A stretch of 64,000 bases of DNA, taken from Paraspadella gotoi (taxonomy: Eukaryota > Chaetognatha). The notes beneath the pieces are model-generated. The model made no database searches. It saw nothing but the letters and a program-made list of their open reading frames with translations, and was not told the origin of the DNA. The stretch is taken from NCBI GenBank assembly GCA_051294375.1, contig CM119267.1, positions 20,901,755 to 20,965,754 of the forward strand, read 5' to 3'. A program made the position numbers and the translations under genes. This document shows positions 20,737 through 30,929 of this stretch, one piece after another. Positions within the stretch are counted from its first letter, which is position 1. The number at the start of each line of letters is the position of its first letter.

Positions 20737-20943
20737 TCTCTCTCTCTCTTTCACCTTCTTTTCTTTTCTCTCTTTCTTACTCACGTCTCCACTGGCTTTG
20801 AGCGGAATTAGGCCTCAAGGTGGACGAAAATGAGTCAACTTCTCTTTTTTCTTTACCATCGTCAGACGGTTCCATCTTTTATTTCCTCCTTTAGTCTCTC
20901 TCTCCTCTCTCTCTCTCTCGTCTCTCTCTACTCTCCTCGCTCT

Positions 20944-20978
<35 letters not shown>

Positions 20979-21035
20979 CCTCTCTCTCTCTCACTCCCTC
21001 ACTCTACTCTCTCTCTCTCTCCCTCCCTCCCATCC
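20655..21035. repeat. (CT)n-rich tracts
   Basis: CT repeats at about 20,655-20,752 and 20,895-21,020 flank about 140 bp of ordinary sequence. Confidence 0.9.
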
Positions 21036-21137
21036 CTCCCTTTTCCTTCAATTCATGACGATTACATAAAAATCTCTCGAGGATAATAAAAAAAAGTTTC
21101 TTCCGTTCTTTTGTTTCTTGACTTTTGTGTCTTCCCT

Positions 21138-21234
21138 CCGGTGGTGAGCCGCCGCCGCTACCGCCGCCGCTGCCGCACGCGCCGCCGCTGCCGCTACCGC
21201 CGCCGCCGACGCTACCCGCCGCCGCAACCATTGC
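21138..21234. repeat. (GCC)n trinucleotide-rich segment
   Basis: Interrupted CCGCCGCTG repeats. Frames give poly-Pro, poly-Ala or (complement) poly-Gly. It lies immediately upstream of, and in one frame joins, the candidate exon at 21,235. Confidence 0.85.
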
Positions 21235-21338
21235 ATGATGCCTTCTTTGTCTTTGGATTATGGTGATTACGAGAAAAGAAAGTCACAGTTTCATATTGGC
21301 GGCGGCGGAGGGAACAAAGAAAAGATCCAGCTGTGGCG
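21235..21338 (+). CDS. Candidate first exon of an ETS-type protein
   Basis: Tandem ATGs open MMPSLSLDYGDYEKRKSQFH followed by IGGGGGNKEKIQLW. The sequence ends at a plausible donor (TGGCG/GTGAAG, GT at 21,339), just before an in-frame TGA. KIQLW after a Gly-rich linker is the usual first strand of helix 1 in ETS DNA-binding domains (IQLWQFLLELL type), so a next exon starting FLLELL-like would complete it. No such exon was found downstream in the window; it may lie beyond it, or the match may be chance. If read without splicing, the product is 35 residues. The upstream GCC repeat stays open in frame and encodes an Ala run, so the start may be further 5'. Confidence 0.35.
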
Positions 21339-21344
21339 GTGAAG

Positions 21345-22060
21345 CGTCTTGTTCTTTTTTTTGTTGTTAACTTTATGCGTTTTTATTTGGTCTTTTTTTC
21401 AGAGTAATTCGCTTGTTATAGTCGAGGGGAGCCTGCGGTTTACTGCGGCACGCGCACGTATGAGTTCTGACCCGGTGCCGTTTTCCCCCAAATATTGCGT
21501 CTTAATACTTTGAAACTAAAAGTTTTATGACCTCTCACGAGTCTTGAAGAAGTCATAATTTACTATTTGTCCATTATTTACGATAAACTCATACAAGTCT
21601 TTGATCAACGAAATTGTTTAACTTTGTAGTTAAATTAAATTAGTGTTTAAATCTCGGTTTTTAAGACCGTTTTCATGTCATTTTTAGGAATGGTCTTCGT
21701 TGATAGTGTCATAATGATTATGAATGTGGCTAAACAATTTAAATCGCTTTTCAAATAATTAAGTCTCCACGTAAAATCAAATGTACGGGTCTCCACGAAA
21801 AAAAAAGAAAGAAGCGAATCACTTGCCGCACGAACGCGCCGCGCCGTCGAACGCTGACAGTCTTTTTTCGGTCGTTTAGGTCTTCGCTTGTCCGATCAAT
21901 TAAGAGCGCATAACTGTCTGGTCATTTATAGGCGATATTCTGTCCGGTCATTAAGTCGCGACAAAATCGAGAAGAAAAAGATATGCACGAAGGAAGGGAG
22001 GAGGGGGGAGAGAATCGATTTAGAACCTCGTCTCACCAACGCATAAAGATTCTGGCACCT
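21345..22060. other. No supported gene
   Basis: Mixed AT-rich DNA with small CpG-rich pieces near 21,430-21,480 and 21,820-21,870. No exon or repeat family was identified. Confidence 0.5.
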
Positions 22061-22071
22061 GATCATCTTCT

Positions 22072-22107
22072 TGACTCTCTCTTTCTCTCTCTCTCTTCTC
22101 TCGTCTC

Positions 22108-22138
<31 letters not shown>

Positions 22139-22538
22139 GCTCTCTCTCTCTTCTCTTCTCTCTCTCTCCCCATGCGTTACAATACAAGAAGATTATCCTT
22201 CCTCTCTATTAGCTCTCTCCTCCTCTCTCCGTCGTCCTCTCTCTCTCTCTCTCTCTTCCTCTCTCAGTCTCTGCCTCCTCTTCTCTCTCTCTCTCCTCTC
22301 CCTCATCACTCTCTGTCAGCTGTCTCTCTCTTCTCTCTCCCCCCCGCAACTTCTCCCAGACGTGATGGTATGGCGCTGAAAGGGTTACAGTTCAGTCAGC
22401 GCCAAACAGTAAAAAACAGCCCCAAAAATTCCGCCTGCATACTAATCACTTTCCCTGAAAACGGAAAAAATAGCCAACAGGCGATAGAGAGAGAGAGAAA
22501 GAGAGAATAAGAGAGAGAGAGGAGAAGAGAGTTGAGAA

Positions 22539-22586
<48 letters not shown>

Positions 22587-23200
22587 GGATTAGAGAGAGA
22601 GAGAAGCAGACGCTGCATCGGATTTCTCTGATCGCTTTCTTTTCTCCTATCTCTCTTCATTACTACCGTCGCATGTATCCGTCTTACTCTATTGCTCTCT
22701 CCTCTCTCTCTCTTCTCGTCTCTCATCTCTCTTCTCTCTCTCCTCCCTCTCTCCTCTCTTCTCTTCCTCCCGATATTTTTCTAAATTCTCTCTCTCTCGC
22801 TCTCTCTCTTCTCTCTCTCTCTTCTCTCTCTCTCTCTCTCTCTCTTCTTCTGCTTCACTCATTTCTCTCTCTCTCTCTCTTTCTCTCTCTTTCTCATCTC
22901 TCCTCTCTCTCTCTCAATTTGTCTTTTCTCTCCTCCTCCTCTCTCTCATCTCTCTCTCTCTTTGCTCATCTCTCTGCTCTGGTCTCGCTCTCCTCTCTCT
23001 CTTCTCTCCTCCCTCTCTCTCTCTTCCTCCCTTCTCGCTCTCTCCTCTCCTCCTCTCTCCAACCCCTCTCCTCTTTGTCTCTCTCCTCGTCTCTCTGTTC
23101 TTCTCCCTCCTCTCTCCCTCTCCTCTCTCATTCTCTCTCTCCCTTCTCTCCTCTCATCTCTCTCCGTCTCTCTCTCTCCTCTCTCTCTCCTATAACCGCG
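22072..23200. repeat. Long CT satellite with embedded GA tract
   Basis: CT-rich repeats at about 22,072-22,345 and 22,690-23,195, with a (GA)n tract at about 22,485-22,605 between them. The GA tract can pair with either CT flank. Frames give Ser/Leu homopolymers only. Confidence 0.9.
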
Positions 23201-23204
23201 CCAG

Positions 23205-23890
23205 CCCAATGGGATACCAAAAATCGTTTCCCTTTTTTTTATATTCGGCGTAAAAATCAATTTCGTCTCGTCTTCATACGTTGGTGGCAGATTCGGTCGC
23301 TCGACCCTTTCCCGCTCGGAAAAACGTCGCAATCTCTTCTTTCCATCGGTAAGGTTGGGTAAGGGTTCTTCTTCGCCTAAACACCTCTTTTGGCTGGTGG
23401 TTAAGTGGAACTTGCCTCCGTTCGCAGTTTACAAACCCACTCCATCTACATACATTCTACAGCCAATTTATAAATTCTATCGTCCATTCATTTCCGATAA
23501 ATATTAGCTATTCCCTAGCCCACAGAATTTGGACAGTCTATGGGTAAAGTTAACCACTTTTATATTAGTTACCGTCGGGTTTATTTAATTTTTAATAAAA
23601 GTCTGAATCAAACTAAGGACTTATGCCATTAATATCTATCGTATTGTTATGTTTGAATTCACTTATAAACTCACGCCCCACGTTTTTTCCTCCACCCTCC
23701 CTTGCCCAACATTCACTATTCACCCTTTTTAATCTCTTTCATCACACTCACAAAACTTTTCTATCAACCAAACCCCTGCAATTTAGTGACGCGCTGATCT
23801 TGTCCCGATTCATCATCATTCCGCGTGCATTTTCGTATTCAAAAGAAAGAATTAGCAGCCTTTGCAAATCTCCGCGCTTATCGATGAAAA
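23205..23890. other. No supported gene
   Basis: Unremarkable AT-rich DNA; nothing recognised. Confidence 0.5.
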
Positions 23891-23924
23891 AGCGCCCGGA
23901 ACTCCCATTACCGCCACCGATACC

Positions 23925-24250
23925 GCCGCTTCCCATTACCCAGTTACCCACCTTCCTATCCTTCGCCTTACCGCCCCGCTTCCCCTTCCCTCCTTCCCTT
24001 TTACCCCGCTTACCCTGTACTTCCCTTCCCTTACCCCCTTCCCTTGCCGCTTACCCCCTCCCTTACCCTTACCCCTTTCCCTACCCCCCGCCTTTCCCTT
24101 CCCGACCCCTTCCCTTCTCTTACCCCCTTCCCTCTCCTTCTTAGCCTCCTTCCTTTCCCTCACTCTTTACTTCCCTTCCGCTTCCCTTGACCCCCCTTGC
24201 CTTTCCCTTACCCCGCCTCCCCCCGCTCCAGTCCCCGACCCTTCCTACCT
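23925..24250. repeat. C-rich degenerate CTTACCCC repeat
   Basis: Words such as CTTACCCC, CTTCCCTTACCC and TTACCCTTACCCC recur. The minus strand therefore has many GGGG / GGGTAA runs with G-quadruplex potential. Reading frames are Pro/Leu/Ser artefacts. Confidence 0.7.
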
Positions 24251-24259
24251 CCTGTCGCA

Positions 24260-25060
24260 GTTTATCTCGGGTCTTCCTTACGCCCTCTTCTGAATTATAG
24301 GTCGCCACTCTCACTTTCCTTCCTTACCCCGAGGAGTCGAGCTTTTTGCTTTTTTTTTTCTCAACGAGCGAATTTCTTCGCATGCTGCGTCTCACCGACT
24401 GAACACCTTTCACTCCCTCACAATTCATCCTCACTCAGTCGTGACTCACTCACCGTGTGCACTCACTCACTTGTACTGTCGTCCAGCTTCAAACCCCCGT
24501 TGAATCTCATCTTCTGCAATCCTCGCTCTCGATCTCATCCTCTTGCTGCAGCTCAAAACTTCTTCGAATTTTTTTCCGTGCTTCTCATTCTTTTTTCAAA
24601 CTCATTTCAGAAAACTTTCTTCAGATAGAGTTCTTCCAGAATAGTTCCTTCAATAGTTCTCAGATAAGTTCTTCAGATTGTCCACAAATCCAAGGTATGA
24701 CGCCGTCACAATTAAAGCCGCAAGTTTGAACTGCCTATAAGGGGACAGTTTGAACTGCGCCCTCTTTCTGGTTCACGGAAACGAAAAACTGTCTTTTTTT
24801 TCCTCCTGTTTTGGGGAATCCGCCCGCCACTATTTTTTAAATTTTAAACGGGGATCAAACTGTTTGAAGCCCTCTGCCTTTATCCATGACGGGGAAATCC
24901 CGCCCAATATTTTTGAAGGGATAACGTTCTGAAGGCCCCTATCCCCGCCACAAAATCAATAGATCCTGTTTCATCATGGGAGTCCTTGTTATAAAAAAAT
25001 ATTTTTATTGGATTCTCCGTCCTGCGATGTCATTACACGATCCTAATTTAAAATAAATAA
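24260..25060. other. No supported gene; weak tandem words
   Basis: CAGTTTGAACTGC is nearly doubled at about 24,722-24,760. A diverged 60-75 bp pair (CCGCCC..ATTTTT..GGGGAT..AAGCCC) spans about 24,820-24,950. Repeated AGTTCTTCAGA words lie at about 24,600-24,685. Confidence 0.45.
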
Positions 25061-25099
25061 TTTTATTTGCATTTATTTCCTAAACCCTCTATTTTTATT

Positions 25100-25500
25100 T
25101 TATATCTCTCTCTCTCTCTCTGTCAACTACTTTTTCTCTTTTTCTTTTTTCTATTTTTCATCTCTCTCTCTCTCTTCTCGTCTCTCCTCTCCTCGTCTCT
25201 CTTCTCTCTCTCTCTCATCTTTCTATCTCTATCGTCATCTCTCTATTTTTCCTTTTTTTTTCTATTTTTTAAAGCTCTCTCAGTTCTTACTTTCTCTCTC
25301 TCACTCTTCTCTCTCTCTCTTTTAAAACCTCTCTGGCTCATTTTTTTTTTAATTTTCATATATATCTTTCTCGTTTTTCTGTCTCAGTCTTCTTTCCTCT
25401 CTCCTTTGTATCTCTATTTCTATCTCTTTTCTTCGACTCTATTTAATTTTATTTCTATTCTTATTCTCCCTCTCTCACTTTCTTTCTCTCTCTCTGTCTA
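25100..25500. repeat. Pyrimidine-rich tract
   Basis: CT and TTTC-rich DNA without a coherent frame. Confidence 0.75.
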
Positions 25501-25629
25501 CTGAAGCATAGCAAAAAATATAAATAATCAAGCGGAATCAAATTCGAATAAGTAGATTCACGAAACGATCAACGAACACCTGTGAACAATTTTTAAATAA
25601 AAAAAATATAATTTGTTATTTTTCCAATT

Positions 25630-25800
25630 TTTGCATATAGGCGCCCATATTTATACATAGTACTCACCATAGAAAATGTCAAAAATTTTAAAAAAGATGT
25701 TTTTGTTTTTATTTTTTAAAAGCAGATTCTTCGAATTCCTCGCTAAAAGTTGATAAATAAGGAAATTAAAACGCTTTTTAAAAAAAAAAAAAATTTATGA
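25630..25800. mobile_element. Truncated half of the palindromic MITE
   Basis: Order of words as in one arm of the elements at 15,711 and 29,789: GGCGCCCATATTTATACATAGTAC, AGCAGATTCTTCGAATTCCTCG and TTTATTAAGTGG. No second arm or target duplication was identified, so this is a diverged fragment. Confidence 0.45.
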
Positions 25801-25809
25801 TTTATTAAG

Positions 25810-26696
25810 TGGTCAATATTCAATCAAATCAATCAATCAGAGAAGAGATAGAGAGAAAGGGAATTCTTTGAAAAAATTCAAAATAAAGATGTGTCTTATT
25901 TGTTTTCAGCTACTTTAAAAAAAACTCTTTTCCATTCCTACGATTCCATCAAAAAATTTTATATCCCAGCTTAATCAACAAACCTTTTATTTATTGCCCG
26001 TCACAACACAAAATTTCAATTTTTCAAAATTTTTATCTATCCAATTTTTAAAATAAATATAATAATCATGATTAAATATAAGTGGGACACCTAATAATGC
26101 GAAGACAAAAATAATATAATGTTTATTACTAAAAGTTGTTTCAGTGGTAACAGGGGAAAGTGGGTGACCAGCAAAATATAAAATATATATAAATAATAAT
26201 AAAAAAGGTCCTCGCAAAAGTTTTTAAAATGTTATCTTTTGTCTGGGAAAACTGCCCTTTTTTAAAAATTATTATTTTTTCATTTTTTCTAGTCTTTTAT
26301 TTCTTTTGGGGAGATTGAAGGAAAGAGCAGTAAGAGGAGTCTCGAAGTCCGCGACTTCGCACGGACTATGATTTCATCGAAAACCCAGATGCGCTGCGGA
26401 AGAGAGAAAGAGAAGAGAAGAGAAGAGAATGACGCCGTCGGGGTCAAGGTTCGAGTCAGGTCCGCGCGACTGAGCCGCGCGACGGAAGAGAAAATATAGA
26501 CTCATAGTCGGAAAACCATAGAAGAGGCACAAAAAATTGGATCCACACGGACATGCAAAAATCTCTCTCTCCTCTCTCTCTCTCACATGTATTTTTTTTA
26601 TTTTAATTTTTATTATTTTCTTACTTTCGCTCACTCTCTGCTTTTTTCTTTTTTTCGCCTTTAAAAATGATAATGGTCTGATTGATACAATTGATT

Positions 26697-26742
<46 letters not shown>

Positions 26743-28030
26743 CCATTTCTCGTCCCCGTCATGAAATTGGGGCGGGGATTTGCCGGGATGGTATCCCGGC
26801 GAAGGCCGCCGCAGGGCGTAGTTGCGGGTTGAACTTATAGTTCTCTCCCCCGATAACTGCGCGAAGTTTTAACAGTTTAAAAAAACTGCAAAAAGGATAT
26901 GGACCGCGTAATATCTCCACAAATCTCCAAGGATTTTTTCCCATCCAAAGTTTTTTTATTTATGAAGATTGGTACAAACCAATTAATAAAAATTAATCCA
27001 TTTATTTAATAAAATAAAGAGCTTCTTGACCGCTGATATCCGACAGGGCTTTTACTTGTTACAGATAATGGCATAGCAGGTTCCAAGCTTTCAAGTTTCC
27101 GAAAGTTTCTTTATTAACTCTCATTGAAATTTGTGGGATCTTTTCTCCCTCTTCAGCCTGTACCCCTAATAACTGTCTAAGTAACTCAACTCTCATTCCC
27201 TCCTCGTTAGCCTTTGTTGATTCTCAAATATTTAAAAATATCTTTTAAAAGAGCGTCCAATAAAAAAGCTTTGGCCTCCTCTAGTCGCACTTTTTTTGCC
27301 ATTTTTGCTCATTTTTTTTTCTTTGAACCATTCGCCTTGCGTGATTCCCTAAAAAATGTATAGTCTATATATGTAATAAACTTATTTCTATTTATAGAAC
27401 CCTCTCTTTCCACCAGCCTTCGCCGAGAACCTCCCTCCTTCTCACCAAAATAACAACCGCTTCCATTGTTTTTTTTTTTTTTCAGTCTAATTTTCCTCTC
27501 CTCTCCCTTAATCTTTTTAAGTTGCGTCGCGAGTCACTCTCACCTTTTTCGTCGGTTCCTGTCGGTCGGGTCCTGTCCAGCTTATATTAAAAATGCAATA
27601 TAAATTCGCCAGCTTAGTTGATTGCTCAATTGTTAAGACAGGAAAAAACCTCAAAGCGAAGTGACTGCTTGCGCCGCCTTCAGGGAATCTTAAAACTTTA
27701 AAGACAAGATTCAGATGCAATGCGTGTCATAAATACGCGTGAAAAGAAAGTCACTGCGGCGCAACACATTTGAATTACCGTTCTTGTTTTTCACGTTTTT
27801 GAGTAATGATCCCAAATGACCAGCCCCCTTTAGCCAACAATGAACCCACCACGGTCGGCGTTTCGTCATAAATAACCAACTCGATTGTTCCTTTCGCCAA
27901 AGTTTACCTGAAATCTTTTCATGAGCATTCACCGTTCACCGTTCACCGCCATTATCACCGAGACCATCTCACCATCTGACTTCTCAAGCGTTGCTCTCCA
28001 TTCTAACGGTTCCAGCCCCAAGAGAAATGC
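25810..28030. other. AT-rich intergenic DNA
   Basis: One perfect (GA)n tract at 26,700-26,738 and a small GC-rich patch at about 26,760-26,840. No supported exon, RNA gene or element. Confidence 0.5.
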
Positions 28031-28142
28031 TCCATTTTTTTCTTCTTTCATTTTTTTTTGCGGTTTTTTTTTTGTTCATTTGTTTTCGAAGTCGTTCATC
28101 AACGAAGAACTCATATTCTCCGCCTTCACGCCTAAACTGAAT

Positions 28143-29360
28143 TTTTTCTTTTCTAAGCCTTTCTTTACTTTTCTTGGCTTTCCTTTCCTTTTCTTTTCTT
28201 TTCTTTTCTTTTCTTTTCTTTTCTTTAATTTCTTTTCTTTTCTTTTCTTGGCTTTTCTTTTCGTTTCCTTTCTTTTTTTTTCTTGGCTTTACTTTTTTTT
28301 TCTTTTCTTTTATTTTCCTTGCTTTCCTTTTCTTTGCTTTCTTTTTCTTTTCGCGCCAACCCAAGAAAGCAAGTAAAAAGAAAAAGAAAGAAAGCAACAA
28401 CAAGAAAAAGAAAAAAAGGAAAAGAATAAGAATAAAGAAAAGAATAGGTAAAAGAACAAGCAAAAATAGAACAAATAAAAGAAAAATAAAAATAGAATAA
28501 TAAAAGTATTACAATTTATAATAAGAATAAAAGATAAAAAAATAAAAAGGGACCAAGGAAAAAAAAAAAGACAGAAAGAAAAAGCCAAGAAAAGAAAAAG
28601 AAAAAGAATTGTAAAAAGGCCAAAGAGAAATCAAAGGGAAAGAAAAAGAATACTAAAGTGAAGAAGGGAAAAGAGAAAGGAAATATCTAAGTGATAGAAA
28701 AGAAAAAGAATAAGAAAAAACCAGATAAAGATAAAAGAAAGCAAAAAGAGAAGAAAAGGAATAGCAGGAAAAAGAGAAATAAGAGAAAAAAGCTCAGAAC
28801 AGAAGATATGAAAAAGAAAATGAACTGACCGAAAAAAAAAGAAAAGAAAAGAAAAAGCAAGAAAAGAAAAAAAGGAAAGCAAAAAAGAAGAATGAAATCA
28901 AAAGAAGAAAAAAAAAAGTAAACCAAGAAAAAAAAAGAAAGGAAAGAAAACCAAGGAGAAAAAGAAAGAAAAAGAAACAGAAAAGAAATACAAAAGAAAA
29001 GAAAGCAGAAAAAGGAAAAGAAAAAAGGAAAAGCCAANNNNNNNNNNNNNNNNNNNNNNNNNCTTTCTTTTTCTTTTCTTGGCTTTTCTTTTCTTTTCTT
29101 TTCTTTTCTTTAATTTTCTTTTATTTTCTTTTCCTTTTTTTTCTTTTCTTTTCTTTTTTTTCTTTGCTTTCAATTCTTTTCTTTTCTTTTCTTTTCTTTG
29201 CTTTCAATTCTTTTCTTTTCTTTTTTCGGCTTTCCTTTTCTTTTCTTTTCTTAGCTTTTCTTTTCTTTTTTTATCTTTTCTTTTTTTCATTTGTTTTCTT
29301 TTCTTTTCTTTTCTTTTCTTTTCTTTTCTTTTCTTTTCTTTTCTTTTCTTTTCTTGGCTT
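28143..29360. repeat. TTTTC/GAAAA satellite with strand switches and 25-N gap
   Basis: Pyrimidine strand (TTTTC with TTTTCTTGGC words) at 28,143-28,362, purine strand (GAAAA with GCCAAGAAAAG words) at 28,363-29,037, N gap 29,038-29,062, then pyrimidine strand again to about 29,360. The shared GCCAAG/CTTGGC word shows that the same repeat is inverted. Frames give Phe/Leu or Lys/Glu homopolymers. Confidence 0.85.
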
Positions 29361-29496
29361 TTTGTATTTTTTCATTAGCTTTTTTATTTTCTTTTTTTCT
29401 TTTCTCTTTAATGTCTGTTTCTTTTATATCTTTTCTTTACTATATCTTTACATTTGTTTATTTGTTGTTTCTTTTTATTTTTTTTTAAACTTTTTT

Positions 29497-29520
29497 ATTT
29501 TTTCGCTTTCTTTCTTTCCT

Positions 29521-29614
<94 letters not shown>

Positions 29615-29615
29615 T
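29497..29615. repeat. (CTTT)n microsatellite
   Basis: Near-perfect CTTT repeat of about 115 bp. Confidence 0.95.
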
Positions 29616-29788
29616 TTCTCCCTATTTTCATTTTTTTCCCGCCTTTTTTGTTTTTCTCTTTTCAGCTTTTGTTTTTAACCTTCATTTGTCTAATTTCTTT
29701 ATTTTCTTGTTCTTTTGTTTCTCTCTTTCCCCTTCATCTCTCCATTTGAGTGATGATTAGATCGACCGATTGAAGGATGATGATTATT

Positions 29789-30418
29789 AAAGGCAGTAGT
29801 AAGAAATTTCTAAAATTTAACCTTTAATTCAAATTCTAAAAGTGAAGAACGAACAATAGTTATAATTAACTGAACAATTTATGAATAAAAATTGTTATAA
29901 TAAATTTTTACATTATACGCTGAGTAGGCTAATTTATACTAGTACTAATATCAATAAATGTTAAACATTTCACAACAGTTTTTGTCTAAGAAGTTTTTTG
30001 CAGATTTGGATTCGTCATAAAAGATTGGTGGAAAAAGAATATACACTCTTTTTGCAAAAATTCCTTCATTAAGTGGGTACAAAAATTAGAAAAGCTATAT
30101 TTTTAAGCTGAAAATTAACTTTTAGTATATTTGAAATATAGTTTTTTTAATTTTTACCCTACTTAATGAAAGTATTTTAAAATGATTTATCATTGTTCTT
30201 TTATCAAACTTTTGAACGAGGAATTCAAATCTGCAATCAAAACTTAAGAATAAAGCTATTTTGAAATTTTTCGATTATTATAAGGAAGTACTATATAAAA
30301 TATAGCCTACTCGCGAAAATTAAAAAGCATTAAAAAATTTTTTTACAAATAATGCTTCACTGATGGTATGGTTGTTCATATGACTTTAGAATTTCGTAAT
30401 GTAACTTTCACACGCCTT
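29789..30418. mobile_element. Palindromic Mutator-like MITE, second copy
   Basis: About 630 bp with the arm order of the element at 15,711: AAGGC.GTAGTAA.., GAGTAGGCT, GCAGATTTGGATTCGTC and TCATTAAGTGGG, mirrored by CTACTTAATG, GAGGAATTCAAATCTGC, ATAGCCTACTC and GTAACTTTCACACGCCTT. Flanks are ATGATTATT (29,780-29,788) and ATGATTAGT (30,420-30,428, one base from the end), an 8/9 match for a 9-bp target duplication. Both copies share TGATTA in the target. Confidence 0.8.
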
Positions 30419-30468
30419 AATGATTAGTACCACTGAGGATGATGATAATAGAATCTACGATAAATGTA

Positions 30469-30493
30469 NNNNNNNNNNNNNNNNNNNNNNNNN
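30469..30493. other. Assembly gap (25 N)
   Basis: Default-size gap just beyond the palindromic element. Confidence 0.99.
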
Positions 30494-30689
30494 GCTTCCC
30501 CCCACCGACCCCCCCAACACAAAACACACACAACAACCACAAAAACGCAAAAAACAGAAAAAAACCGCCAAAAAACTCGCGGAAACCAATTCCAAACAGT
30601 TTTTTCAGTGAAACCTTTTCCTTCACAAACCAATCCGGTCTCTGACCTCACGGATATTTTTCCTATCCATTCAAATTTTTATACAATTT

Positions 30690-30840
30690 TCTCTCTCTCT
30701 CTCTCAATCTCTCGTCGTCGTCTCCTCCCTCATCTCTCTCTCTCCTCTCGTCTCTCTCTCGCTCTCTCTCTCTCATCTCTCTCTTCCATTTTTCTCAATT
30801 TCCGCGTCATCTCCACCTCTCTTCACTCCCTCTTCCTCCC

Positions 30841-30878
<38 letters not shown>

Positions 30879-30900
30879 CTCGTCCTTCTCTTTCTTCCTT
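30690..30900. repeat. (CT)n-rich tract
   Basis: Interrupted CT repeats. Confidence 0.85.
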
Positions 30901-30929
30901 CTCTATCTTCTTTCCCTATCTCCTTTCGT

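Noticed and set aside
28143-29760. Phe/Leu-rich membrane-like proteins
   Set aside because: They are translations of the TTTTC and CTTT satellites.
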